DNA of 64,000 nt from Chitinispirillaceae bacterium (GTDB lineage: Bacteria > Fibrobacterota > Chitinivibrionia > Chitinivibrionales > Chitinispirillaceae), in assembly GCA_016929595.1 (NCBI GenBank), contig JAFGIN010000143.1, positions 42,497 to 106,496 of the forward strand. The letters run 5' to 3'. Under the pieces are notes generated by a model, which was not told where the DNA came from, searched no databases, and saw only the letters and a program-made list of their open reading frames with translations. The position numbers were made by a program, and so were the translations under genes. Numbering within the stretch: position 1 is the first letter of the stretch; every line of letters starts with the position of its first letter. Below, piece by piece: positions 27,756 through 35,690 of the stretch.

Positions 27756-28925
27756 TCATGCAAAAATTGCAGATTTTTTCTGGATCTCTTTTTTCCAGAT
27801 TGCATCAGCCTGCATGTACCAGAAATGGGGAGAATCGAGATCTGTTGAGGTCTCCTCTGTTTCAGGGATTGTTTTAATCAGTTCGGTAAATGTTTCGTAA
27901 AGTTTCATAAATTCCTTTGACCTATCAAGAGACAGTGCTGCAATCATTGAAACATAGTAAATTTTTGCAAGTTCAAAATCACGGTAGCGTTCATGGTTAT
28001 TAAGTGCCTGTGTCAGCCATGTTCTGCAGTTGTCTAAAAGCTCATTCTTGTTAGAATCGGCGTATTGAAGAGTAAGATAGTTAATAAATCCAATCATATA
28101 CGGATCGAAAACATCCTTGTTGATGCTTGCTGCACGAGAACAGTTTTCGGTTAAAAGATAGGCAAAATAACTTGAACGGCGATTTCTGGGATACATGAAG
28201 AAACTTTCGCCGATAATCACATCGGATTCCATCATTTTTTTCCGTTTTTTAATGGATTTTGAAAGAAGGTATTTGGTTTTATCATCACAGATCGACCTCT
28301 TAACTTCATTACCATTTTCATCAAGCAGATTAAATTGTTCAGGATCTATTGATGCCATGTAGCACTCGGTACAGACTATAGGCTGTGCACTGAAAAAATC
28401 AAAGTAGTTTCCATCCTTATCTTCACAAAAAGGGAAGTAGGAGTCATTTTCCCATTTCCATGAATAGAGCATTCTGTCGAACAGGTAGCCTATTACATTT
28501 GTCGAACCACAGATTGCACAGCTGCACCGGAACTGACGGCACTGATCACTCTGAAATGTAAACGGAACAAATAAATCATACGGATTAGCACGAGGTTCAG
28601 GCGGTATATCGCTGAGTTTTGAAATGATATCCATAACCTTTGAAAGATTGGTTGTTTCAAGAAGATTTTGAATATCCTGAGATGGTCTTAAAAGGAAAAA
28701 CTTTTTATTGTTATTTTCAAATCGTTTTTTAATATTGATCAGTACGCGCAGAGTAGTTGAATCAATTGATGATGTTTCTGTCAAGTCAATGACGATATTC
28801 TTATTGGAATTATTCTGAATAAATGTTGTCAATTGTGGTGTAAGTGACGGGAGGACGCTGACATTTATTGCACCCTGCAATGCAATTACATTGAAATCAA
28901 AATGTGATTTGGTGTGTACTTCCAT
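27756..28925 (-). CDS. STAS domain fused to DUF2225-like zinc-binding/helical region
   Basis: 389 residues. Residues 1-105 are a STAS domain with Ser56 in the antagonist position (ETSSIDSTTLRVLI). The middle has a cysteine set (C134, C136, C139 and C185, C188) spaced like a zinc-binding DUF2225-type module. The C-terminal 150 residues are helical and TPR-like. It could respond to the same or another anti-sigma kinase, but no kinase gene is adjacent. A soluble cytoplasmic protein of unknown function; the domain assignment by eye is moderate. Confidence 0.62.
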   Translation of the reverse strand: MEVHTKSHFDFNVIALQGAINVSVLPSLTPQLTTFIQNNSNKNIVIDLTETSSIDSTTLRVLINIKKRFENNNKKFFLLRPSQDIQNLLETTNLSKVMDIISKLSDIPPEPRANPYDLFVPFTFQSDQCRQFRCSCAICGSTNVIGYLFDRMLYSWKWENDSYFPFCEDKDGNYFDFFSAQPIVCTECYMASIDPEQFNLLDENGNEVKRSICDDKTKYLLSKSIKKRKKMMESDVIIGESFFMYPRNRRSSYFAYLLTENCSRAASINKDVFDPYMIGFINYLTLQYADSNKNELLDNCRTWLTQALNNHERYRDFELAKIYYVSMIAALSLDRSKEFMKLYETFTELIKTIPETEETSTDLDSPHFWYMQADAIWKKEIQKKSAIFA

Positions 28926-29018
28926 AATACCTCATATCTGGCCGTTAGTGCGACTTTTTATGTCAGTCAGACTGGAACTCTACTTTATTGTAAAATAACA
29001 GAGATTTGAAAACAACTA

Positions 29019-29582
29019 CTATTTTTTCATGGGGTGTTGTGTGTGGAAAAAACTGACAATGAGATGATAAGGGAATTTTCTTCGGTATTCCGTCAGGATC
29101 AATCCGAGCTTTGATGCGGAAGATTTTTTTGCAGAGATGTTTTCGGGAATACTGGAAGATGCAGGAATCGTAAAAATAAGGAATTTTGCATCTGGAATAT
29201 GTTCGACCTGCATATTGATTGGAATCTGAAGACTGTCTTCAGTCAGTTGGAGTTTGTCTAAAGTAATCGAAACCCTGATTGTCGGGTTTTGATCATCCTC
29301 AACAACAGTATAATATCCGAATTTTTCACTCCGGCGAAACTCAGATTTGAGTTGGTTCTGTAAAGAGGTGAAATTCTTCAACAGTACTTTCTGTTCGTGT
29401 TGATTCTGAGGCCAGCCTTCGATTTTTTCAATACTGGTCTGGTTTATAAGCGGGGCGATATAAATTCGTTCGTTCTCCACCGGGATTATTGCTGTTGCAT
29501 TTTTGTCCCCTCGTCCATGAATGGAACATCCATGGAAAATAAACATGAATAATATGGAAAAATATAAAAAACAGTGTTTCAT
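29019..29582 (-). CDS. Predicted small lipoprotein, unknown function
   Basis: 187 residues, with a hydrophobic signal peptide and lipobox FHGC ending at Cys19. The mature part is mixed alpha/beta with no domain I recognise; it contains IYIAPLINQTS, a pattern also seen in LptE/GNA1162-like lipoproteins of the outer membrane. Its start overlaps the stop of the zincin gene upstream by four bases (ATGA), so it is the downstream partner of the same transcript and may be a chaperone or anchor for that enzyme. Confidence 0.6.
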   Translation of the reverse strand: MKHCFLYFSILFMFIFHGCSIHGRGDKNATAIIPVENERIYIAPLINQTSIEKIEGWPQNQHEQKVLLKNFTSLQNQLKSEFRRSEKFGYYTVVEDDQNPTIRVSITLDKLQLTEDSLQIPINMQVEHIPDAKFLIFTIPASSSIPENISAKKSSASKLGLILTEYRRKFPYHLIVSFFHTQHPMKK

Positions 29583-31846
29583 GGTATCAATAAAAGTTTC
29601 GTTTTTGTTACTTTTGATTTTTTATTTGAATATTGCGTGATTAAAGTATAGACTCCGGGAGAGAGAGAACCACCCTGTTTATTGTGTAAATTCCAGGAAA
29701 ACTTCTGAGGTATTCCGGGAAATGAATTGCTTTGAAGATCACTTTTTGAAATCTGGTGAACAAGGGAGCCGCTGACTGAATAGATCGCAGCGGCTTTGAT
29801 GTCATACCCTTCAAAAGTTATCTTACCATTTCCGCCACCTATGTGTGCAGGATTAGGATAGGCGATGATCGTTTTGTTATTTGTTGATTTGACTTGCGTG
29901 AATAGACCGAAAATGCCGATATCTGAAACCTCTGTTCTGATATTTTCATCATTTGTGCCGGTAAGGGCCTGTTGAATCCAGCTTTGTGAATCCTGCTGCC
30001 ATTTGTAGAGTGTCAATTCCTTCGGGATAGAATCGATGCAGAGGGTGATATTCGAAGAATCTTTCCAGCCAGGAGGGTACTTTATAGAAAACAGAGAATC
30101 CACCAACTGAATATTGTTAAGTAATGCAACTGAGGACATCCTGCTTGTCATAGATGTTGTTGTAATGGTCAGATCACAGCGAAGGTTAGATGTGGCATGG
30201 ATAATTGCATATGGTTGTATTTTTCTGCTTAAAGAACTGTAAACTGTATCAGCGGATCCACTGATGAGTGTTATCGGGCAGGGGGAAAAATCAACAATGT
30301 ATTCACGTGCTGATTCACTGAATCCATTGGAAATTAAAGCGATGCATTCATCCATGGTGTTCCAGTCTGGAACATTCAGATACCCTCTGCCTTCATTGTT
30401 AAGTTCAACGGGTAGACTTATTGATGAATTTTTTTGCCGCAGAATAACAGATCCGGCCCACGAGTCTCCGGAACTGCTTTCAACTGGTTGAAATCTGATA
30501 AAAAGGGTATCGTAATTGACATTCTGTTTTTTGATTGAAAATATGCCGACAGAATTTTCAGTGATACTTTGGGTCTGAGATGAAAGCGAAGGTGAAATCC
30601 ACTCTGAAAAGAGTTCGGCGTCAGCGATGAACAGTGTGGTATCAGACCGGGTACCGGTAAAATAAGACGCGGTATGAAATCTGTTAAGAGCCTGTGGCCA
30701 GGTCATGGAAAATTTTGACATTGATTTGTCAATATTGTCCCTGAATGGCGTGATTGTTTCGTAATTATTTGTATACATTTCTCTAATCAGGCCGGCATTA
30801 GAATCGTTCGAGAGTCGTGTGGTAACATAAATCAAAAATATCGATTGAAGATATATATGGTTGTAATTGCTTTTTTGTGAGAAAAAACTGATAGCTGGAT
30901 TTGAAAAATAGGGCATTGTGTATTGAACATAATCATTAACACCTGGAAATGCAAGCTCTTCCATGGTGACAGCGGTTCCTTCTGTCCATGTTAACGGAAA
31001 ATCATCAAGGGCTGAAGAATCAATGCTGCTGCCATATTTTTTGAGATCCCATGTCATACCATATTGTAGCGCATGGAAAAATTCGTGAGCGCAGGTAACG
31101 CGGATTGCGGGTGCTGGATCTATATCGTATTTAAGAGGTTCAGTATTAAAGGCAGACCATTCATTTCTTATTGTAATAAAACTGCTGAAACTATTACTGT
31201 CAACTTTTTGATGAAACATCGTGTAGCCATACACATCATTCTGACCATTTCCGGGAGATTGGATGAACACTTTATATCTTTCAGAAGGTCTCATTTTGTC
31301 TTTGTAGGGAAATGGTGGTTGAAAGCCAAAGCGGTCAATTTCCATTCTCCATGCGCTGTCAAGAGCCCAGGCGGTTTCATCGATGTAATCGGGAATATCA
31401 TTTGGCTGATTGATACGATGGTAAGGGGGGGTAGGGGAATAATGATACTGGTCTGCAATAGATACAGAATCGATTCCACTGGTTGTGTAATAGACTTCGA
31501 AGTGACCGCTTTGTGAGATGTAAACATCAAGAGAATCGGGAAAAACCAATGAATGCAAGTAGAGTTTTTTAAAATCATCACTGAGAGAGCTCCAGGACCG
31601 GGCAAGCTGCATGATCTCAAGGTCGTATGGGATGAGGGATTCTTTACCCGAAGGTGCTCCTCGCAATTGAGGATTCTTATGAGATTTGATCCTGTTTTCC
31701 AGGAAAGGGCGAAACCGGTCCTGGAGTGAGGTTATACGATTAGCCGTGGTTCTATTTAAATCTGGTGGGTTAATGAAATATCGGTTTTTTGATAGTATAG
31801 GGCTGACAATAAATATGAATAAAAGAAAAATCAGATATGATTTCAT
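29579..31846 (-). CDS. Secreted zinc metallopeptidase-like protein with type IX-like C-terminal sorting domain
   Basis: 755 residues. A signal peptide (1-20) leads to a catalytic region with HEFFHALQYG (254-263; zincin HEXXH, His254, Glu255, His258) and a downstream conserved WTEGTAVTMEEL that can supply the third ligand. Beta-rich regions follow. The last 85 residues (IIAYPNPAHIGG..ITFEGYDIKAAAIYSVSG..LSPGVYTLI..KTKLLLIP) have the shape of a Por/type IX sorting domain. The protein is therefore probably surface-exposed or released. It is followed by a four-base-overlapping lipoprotein gene on the same strand. Confidence 0.78.
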   Translation of the reverse strand: MKSYLIFLLFIFIVSPILSKNRYFINPPDLNRTTANRITSLQDRFRPFLENRIKSHKNPQLRGAPSGKESLIPYDLEIMQLARSWSSLSDDFKKLYLHSLVFPDSLDVYISQSGHFEVYYTTSGIDSVSIADQYHYSPTPPYHRINQPNDIPDYIDETAWALDSAWRMEIDRFGFQPPFPYKDKMRPSERYKVFIQSPGNGQNDVYGYTMFHQKVDSNSFSSFITIRNEWSAFNTEPLKYDIDPAPAIRVTCAHEFFHALQYGMTWDLKKYGSSIDSSALDDFPLTWTEGTAVTMEELAFPGVNDYVQYTMPYFSNPAISFFSQKSNYNHIYLQSIFLIYVTTRLSNDSNAGLIREMYTNNYETITPFRDNIDKSMSKFSMTWPQALNRFHTASYFTGTRSDTTLFIADAELFSEWISPSLSSQTQSITENSVGIFSIKKQNVNYDTLFIRFQPVESSSGDSWAGSVILRQKNSSISLPVELNNEGRGYLNVPDWNTMDECIALISNGFSESAREYIVDFSPCPITLISGSADTVYSSLSRKIQPYAIIHATSNLRCDLTITTTSMTSRMSSVALLNNIQLVDSLFSIKYPPGWKDSSNITLCIDSIPKELTLYKWQQDSQSWIQQALTGTNDENIRTEVSDIGIFGLFTQVKSTNNKTIIAYPNPAHIGGGNGKITFEGYDIKAAAIYSVSGSLVHQISKSDLQSNSFPGIPQKFSWNLHNKQGGSLSPGVYTLITQYSNKKSKVTKTKLLLIP

Positions 31847-32116
31847 TGGTGTAAAATTTTTAATTGAAAAAGATGTGAAATAACTACGGATTCAGAGTCC
31901 ATCCAGCCATCGGAGGCGGCATGAATTCAGAATACCTCGAAGACTAACCTGTATTGTAACTTAAACCCGAAAGACAGTGTTTGAAAAAATCTGCAATGCC
32001 GCGTAAAACAGTTAAACCTCAGGTTTAAACGTTACAAGCTAATTTATGAGCCTTACTATAAAAGAGGTTAATGGGGACCTATAAATCAATATTATAGTGG
32101 AATAAGTGGTTAGAAA
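31847..32116. other. Intergenic DNA left of the mini-island
   Basis: About 270 bases of AT-rich DNA without a credible ORF. A perfect short inverted repeat TTAAACC-TCA-GGTTTAA (32012-32028) is the only structure seen. It divides the secreted zincin gene from the repeat-bounded mini-island. Confidence 0.35.
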
Positions 32117-32141
32117 AAAGAAACGGATGCCTGAAAAGCAT
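32117..32141. repeat. Left copy of 25-bp direct repeat (candidate attachment site)
   Basis: Bases 32117-32141 match 34149-34173 exactly (AAAGAAACGGATGCCTGAAA... ending in GCAT). The right copy continues into a complete terminator hairpin, whereas the left copy diverges after GCAT. An integrase remnant lies immediately inside this copy. The pair is therefore a candidate attL/attR bounding a 2.06-kb element. Confidence 0.6.
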
Positions 32142-32172
32142 ATGGGCGATTTTTTACCAGATAAGAAACCCG

Positions 32173-32460
32173 CTAAAAACGTTTAAATTTCGCCTTGATC
32201 AATTCTGATTTTCGGCATGGAACTGCAAGATTGTACCGCACAAATGGAAGTAGATACGGCCTATGCTCCTTGATAGCGTTTAAAAGTTGTATCTGCTCGT
32301 CATTAGTAAGGTATCGGTCACGGGCTTTTTCCTCACCTTTGGGGAACTTGGCTTTTGTTATCGGGTTTTTATCCACAAACTCAGCCCTTATGCCGAAATT
32401 ATCACGTAGTGCTATATCTGAAGCTGAATTGTATAAAAGGTCACCATCAAAAACAGTGAT
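32173..32460 (-). pseudogene. Tyrosine recombinase/phage integrase remnant
   Basis: On the minus strand an open frame encodes part of a tyrosine recombinase: a core-binding fragment (YNSASDIALRDNFGIRAEFVDKNP) then ARDRYLTNDEQIQLLNAI and a segment equivalent to the LxTGxRxSEL box, here NLAVPCRKSELIKAKF. The first catalytic Arg is in CRKSEL. The frame stops at 32173 after KRF, long before the HxxR and catalytic Tyr motifs. It has no convincing N-terminal domain upstream of about 32460. Inactive; it supports the view that this is a decayed integrative element. Confidence 0.7.
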
Positions 32461-32647
32461 AAAAAAGATTCAAGATGTTTATGGAATTGATATTTCTGAA
32501 AACAGTATAGACAATTTAATATTTCAAAATAATGAACTTCGTCACGAAATAGAGCTCCTGAAAGCTGAAAACAGCAGGTTAAAAGCAGATAACCAGAAAC
32601 TATATTTTGAGACTGAAGCTTTGACTCGCTCCTATGGAAACCAGTAA
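32390..32647 (+). CDS. Hypothetical small coiled-coil protein
   Basis: An 85-residue open frame from ATG 32390. The last 55 residues (IDNLIFQNNELRHEIELLKAENSRLKADNQKLYFETEAL) have regular heptads typical of a coiled coil, so at least this part looks like real protein. The first 25 residues overlap the integrase remnant on the opposite strand and may not be translated. No family is recognised. It may be the 3' end of a gene truncated when the element rearranged. Confidence 0.35.
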   Translation: MPKLSRSAISEAELYKRSPSKTVIKKIQDVYGIDISENSIDNLIFQNNELRHEIELLKAENSRLKADNQKLYFETEALTRSYGNQ

Positions 32648-32898
32648 TCACACTAAAAGAAAGTATTGTAATATCTATACAGTTGCAATGCAACACTTCC
32701 CCGGAAACTCTGCAATATCCGGTAAACTTCTGAATGAATATTTTCACCTCAAAATCCGTAATTTGAATGAAAAATGGCATGAATATAGAAGAAATGTATG
32801 ATTAAACTAACATATTTGATATTTTCAAATTTATTTGAATTATTTTAATAGTTGCAATAGAATTAATTTAATAATTATTAAATTTAGAAGGATTTTTT

Positions 32899-33063
32899 AT
32901 GGCACTCGCAATTAAACCTACACCCGTTTTAAGAGGCAAGGAAGCCATGGAATTTGCTGAAAAAATAGAAGCCAATAAAAACAGGCCCGTAAGTGATGAA
33001 TCTTACCAGAAGATCAAAAATGCATTTCAAAACATCAAAGTAAGTGAAGATGTAAGATTTTAA
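32899..33063 (+). CDS. Small antitoxin-like protein upstream of GNAT
   Basis: 54 residues starting MALAIKPTPVLRGKEAMEF, with AAGG seven bases before the ATG. Its stop lies six bases before the ATG of the GNAT gene. The sequence resembles the short proteins often encoded directly upstream of Bacteroidota-type GNAT toxin-like genes. I infer that the two form a toxin-antitoxin operon; this is not proven by sequence. Confidence 0.65.
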   Translation: MALAIKPTPVLRGKEAMEFAEKIEANKNRPVSDESYQKIKNAFQNIKVSEDVRF

Positions 33064-33069
33064 TTTGAA

Positions 33070-33657
33070 ATGTCTGAACCCGAATATCAATTAAAGCGTT
33101 TGCACCCTGATCACCTTTCGAGTGATTTTAATTGCGGAAGTACTGATTTAAACGAATTCCTAATCAATGATGCAATTCCCCATCAGAACGAACTACTGAC
33201 CGTTACCTATATCCTCACAGTAAGTAATCAAATCGTTGCCTTTTTCAGTTTAAGCAACGATTTGATAAGTCAGGAAGATTTCACGTCAAAAAGCCAGTTT
33301 AAAAAATTCACTAAAAATATCCCATACCCAAAAAGATACAAGTATTTACCCGCTGTTAAAATCGGCCGTTTAGGTGTCGATTTAAAGTTCAGTGGAAAAG
33401 GTCTTGGATCTCAAATCGTTCTCATGATGAAGAATTCATTTACAACTAACAACAAAACAGGATGCAGGTTTATAACAGTAGATGCATACAATAATCCCGA
33501 TACGTTGAATTTTTATGAGAAAAACGATTTTGAGTTTTTTACTTCAGAAGATGAACAAGAAGATACCAGGGCAATGTATTTTGATCTAATCAGGATTATT
33601 TTAAAAAAATCCGAAATGCCTTCAGTTACAACATTGTTGCCAGCTTCAGCAATGTAA
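33070..33657 (+). CDS. GNAT acetyltransferase, toxin-like
   Basis: The 195-residue acetyltransferase has the opening FNCGSTDLNEFLINDA found in TacT/AtaT-related toxin-like GNATs, ILTVSNQIVAFFSLSND, and an acetyl-CoA-binding segment with VKIGRLGVDLKFSGKGLGSQIV (about 97-118). The catalytic Tyr is likely in NFYEKNDF near residue 146. Toxin members acetylate charged tRNA. It belongs to the AT-rich mini-island, and its 3' end overlaps the convergent sigma region 4-like gene by 12 bases. Confidence 0.75.
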   Translation: MSEPEYQLKRLHPDHLSSDFNCGSTDLNEFLINDAIPHQNELLTVTYILTVSNQIVAFFSLSNDLISQEDFTSKSQFKKFTKNIPYPKRYKYLPAVKIGRLGVDLKFSGKGLGSQIVLMMKNSFTTNNKTGCRFITVDAYNNPDTLNFYEKNDFEFFTSEDEQEDTRAMYFDLIRIILKKSEMPSVTTLLPASAM

Positions 33658-33897
33658 TGTTTTATTGTTAATATTCAGTTTTAAAACCGCTCTTAAATCT
33701 TTCCTCAGTTTTCGGAATGCAGGTGATTGAATGGCACGTTCTTTAAGCTGTCGGATACGTTCCCGACATACTCCAAACTGGTTTCCAACCTCTGCCGGTG
33801 TGATAGTCTCACCAGCTGCACAGTGTTCAACAAACACTTCGAGTATTTCCCGGTCCCCCTCCTGTGCTGCCTGAATCAATTCGAGTTCTGAAACCAT
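33646..33897 (-). CDS. Small sigma region 4-like DNA-binding protein
   Basis: 83 residues from ATG 33897, with GAAGGA about six bases upstream, which fixes the start against a longer, low-quality open frame. The sequence TITPAEVGNQFGVCRERIRQLKERAIQSPAFRKLRKDLR matches the helix-turn-helix of sigma-70 region 4.2 (cf. T.EEVG..F.V.RERIRQIE.KAL.KLR). There is no region 2, so it cannot act as a complete sigma factor. It may compete for the -35 element, modulate RNA polymerase or be a remnant of an element-borne sigma gene. Confidence 0.65.
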   Translation of the reverse strand: MVSELELIQAAQEGDREILEVFVEHCAAGETITPAEVGNQFGVCRERIRQLKERAIQSPAFRKLRKDLRAVLKLNINNKTLHC

Positions 33898-34148
33898 GAA
33901 GCTTCCTTCAGAATAGTATACCCGGAATATACCCCTTTCTGTAGTAACAAGTAAACAAAATCGGTAAAATGCCCGATTGTATTGATACGTTGAATTGAAA
34001 AAAGAACCAGTTCGGAACATACCATCACATGCCCAGAACCGGTTTGTTTTGTGTGTAGAAACAGTGCGGTTTTTAAAATTGTAGTAGTTTTGTAGTGGTT
34101 TTAGAAAATTAAAAACAGAAACGATCAATGTTTACAGGGGTTTTTAAT

Positions 34149-34173
34149 AAAGAAACGGATGCCTGAAAAGCAT
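34149..34173. repeat. Right copy of 25-bp direct repeat (candidate attachment site)
   Basis: Exact duplicate of 32117-32141. Here it overlaps the left arm and loop of a perfect hairpin, as expected if an integrase used a terminator as its target. The interval between the copies holds the integrase remnant, GNAT pair and sigma region 4-like gene. Confidence 0.6.
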
Positions 34174-34185
34174 CCGTTCTTGATT
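34152..34185 (-). terminator. Rho-independent-type hairpin
   Basis: A perfect 9-bp stem AACGGATGC (34154-34162) and GCATCCGTT (34170-34178) with a seven-base loop. Read on the minus strand it is followed by TTCTTTATT, so it should stop transcripts from the TPR gene (34324-35088). The plus-strand continuation (CTTGATTATTATC) is weaker. Confidence 0.7.
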
Positions 34186-34189
34186 ATTA

Positions 34190-34310
34190 TCGACCCGTTA
34201 ACCCTTCCGGTTTCCTCAAAGCGGGGAAGCCGGGGAACCGGAATGCACACAAGGGAGGTGCACAGAGTTTTCAGGCGTTACACTCAATGTATCGGATACT
34301 TTTTATGAGG
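34190..34310 (-). other. GC-rich structured intergenic segment (possible RNA)
   Basis: Between the TPR gene and its terminator. TTCCGGTT and AACCGGAA form an 8-bp perfect stem around a G/C-rich core on the minus strand, and GTGCAC/GTGTGCA motifs lie beside it. The segment is much more GC-rich than the island next to it. It does not match SRP, tmRNA, RNase P or the riboswitch cores I know. It could be a 3' UTR structure or small RNA ending at the hairpin. Confidence 0.3.
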
Positions 34311-34323
34311 ACTTAAGTGATTT

Positions 34324-35088
34324 TTAATCTGCCGCATCAAAGGCAGATGCGATTTCACTTAATTCCGGTAGCTCTTTGTGGTATATCTCAAAGATTTTTT
34401 TTGCATCATCAAAATGATCACATGCTTTGGCGGCATCGAGGAAATTGAGATAGGTATCAAGATCAAGGGGGTTCAGTTTTATTGATTCCAGAAAAAGTTT
34501 AAAGGCATCCAGAAAGTTTTTCTGGTAATATGAAACTATTCCCATACCACAGAACGCTGCAGCATTTGGTCCTTCGGTATCATTTGATTTTAAAAAAAGC
34601 GCCAGCGCGTTGGTATAGTTTCCATTTTCGAGTTCTTTGTTAGCTTCATCGATCACAGGGCTGTAAACGCCAATCTGGAGTGCGCGTTTGCAAATGTAAA
34701 TATCATTACCCTGTTCTGTGATTTGCTCGAGAATAATACGAATATCTTCAAGAGTGGAATTTGTCTGGACTGCAATTTCAAATATTGGGCGAATTTCCTC
34801 AATTTTCTTTAATTTCAGGGCTGCATCAAAGAGGTTGATAAGAGCATCAGTATATGCAGGCTTGATGGAAACAGATTTTTTAAACATAACATATGCATCT
34901 TCCCAGCTTTCACGTACCCAGGACAGGATACCTATATTATTATAGGCCCGCCAGTTTCGCTCATCCTGTTGAATGATTGAAACAAGGATACCTGCTGCTT
35001 CAGCGTGTTTTCCTGTAGTAATCAGTTCTTCTGCACGGCAATTTTCTTCAACGAATAGCTCTGATTCATTAAACTGGTCCAAATTCAT
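34324..35088 (-). CDS. TPR-repeat protein
   Basis: The 254-residue soluble protein is made of helix pairs. At least three typical TPR units are visible: NWRAYNNIGILSWVRESWEDAYVMFKKSVSIKP (65-97), AAFCGMGIVSYYQKNFLDAFKLFLESIKLNP (175-205) and the following LDTYLNFLDAAKACDHFDDAKKIF. No signal peptide. It probably acts as a protein-interaction scaffold; partner unknown. Its 3' end is followed by the structured segment and terminator at 34152-34185. Confidence 0.85.
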   Translation of the reverse strand: MNLDQFNESELFVEENCRAEELITTGKHAEAAGILVSIIQQDERNWRAYNNIGILSWVRESWEDAYVMFKKSVSIKPAYTDALINLFDAALKLKKIEEIRPIFEIAVQTNSTLEDIRIILEQITEQGNDIYICKRALQIGVYSPVIDEANKELENGNYTNALALFLKSNDTEGPNAAAFCGMGIVSYYQKNFLDAFKLFLESIKLNPLDLDTYLNFLDAAKACDHFDDAKKIFEIYHKELPELSEIASAFDAAD

Positions 35089-35690
35089 CGTTCCCCTCTC
35101 ATAGGAGCGTTGCGAAAAAGGTATTTAATCAAGGATATACATGACTATGACGGCTTTGTCAATAGTAAAATTATATGCTGAAGATTTTTTGGCCCTTATT
35201 AACTACTATTTTCATGGGCTGCTCGTGTTAATTCCGTTTGCAGGGTAAATATGAGCATTTTCACGCTCTTCACCCACTCTTCTCTATTATTGCGGGATAA
35301 GGATGAGCGTAATACATGGTTTTTCAGTGCATCAGTTTCAGAAACGGGAAATAGTTGTTCTTAAAACAGTATAGTTGACGTGTGGCTTCGAATTATAGAC
35401 GATTGAGAATTTTGCTGCAGGTATTCTGAGGTGACAAATAACTGTTGTGGATATTATATTATGTTAAGAGTTGGGAAAACTTGATTTTATCTATCTAACA
35501 AAAGAACCACTTGCTGTATTTTTTTAATCCTTGCTGTAAAAAATCGTAAATGCGAAGTGACCATGGTGCCGTTTCTGGTTTATACAATGTATGTTGTTTC
35601 AACATCCACATCTAGGATAAAGTTGTTGTATATCTTATAGTCAAGATAGTATTTTGCTTTCCTGTATTACAATGCAATTATCCCGTTAAA
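35089..35690. other. 602-base intergenic region
   Basis: No ORF of credible composition and no strong hairpin. It is AT-rich and should contain the divergent promoters of the TPR gene and the hybrid kinase gene. TTGTTG with a TAGTAT box about 18 bases later (around 35620-35650) is the best sigma-70-like candidate for the kinase; confidence is low. Confidence 0.3.

Noticed and set aside
30264..31516. Several plus-strand frames opposite the zincin gene
   Set aside because: Antisense shadows without ribosome sites or family features.
32012..32028. TTAAACC-TCA-GGTTTAA palindrome considered as an integron attC site
   Set aside because: Too short, wrong box spacing and no integron integrase or cassette array.
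33898..34128. Upstream extension of the sigma region 4-like frame
   Set aside because: Translation is low quality and a good ribosome site supports the start at 33897.
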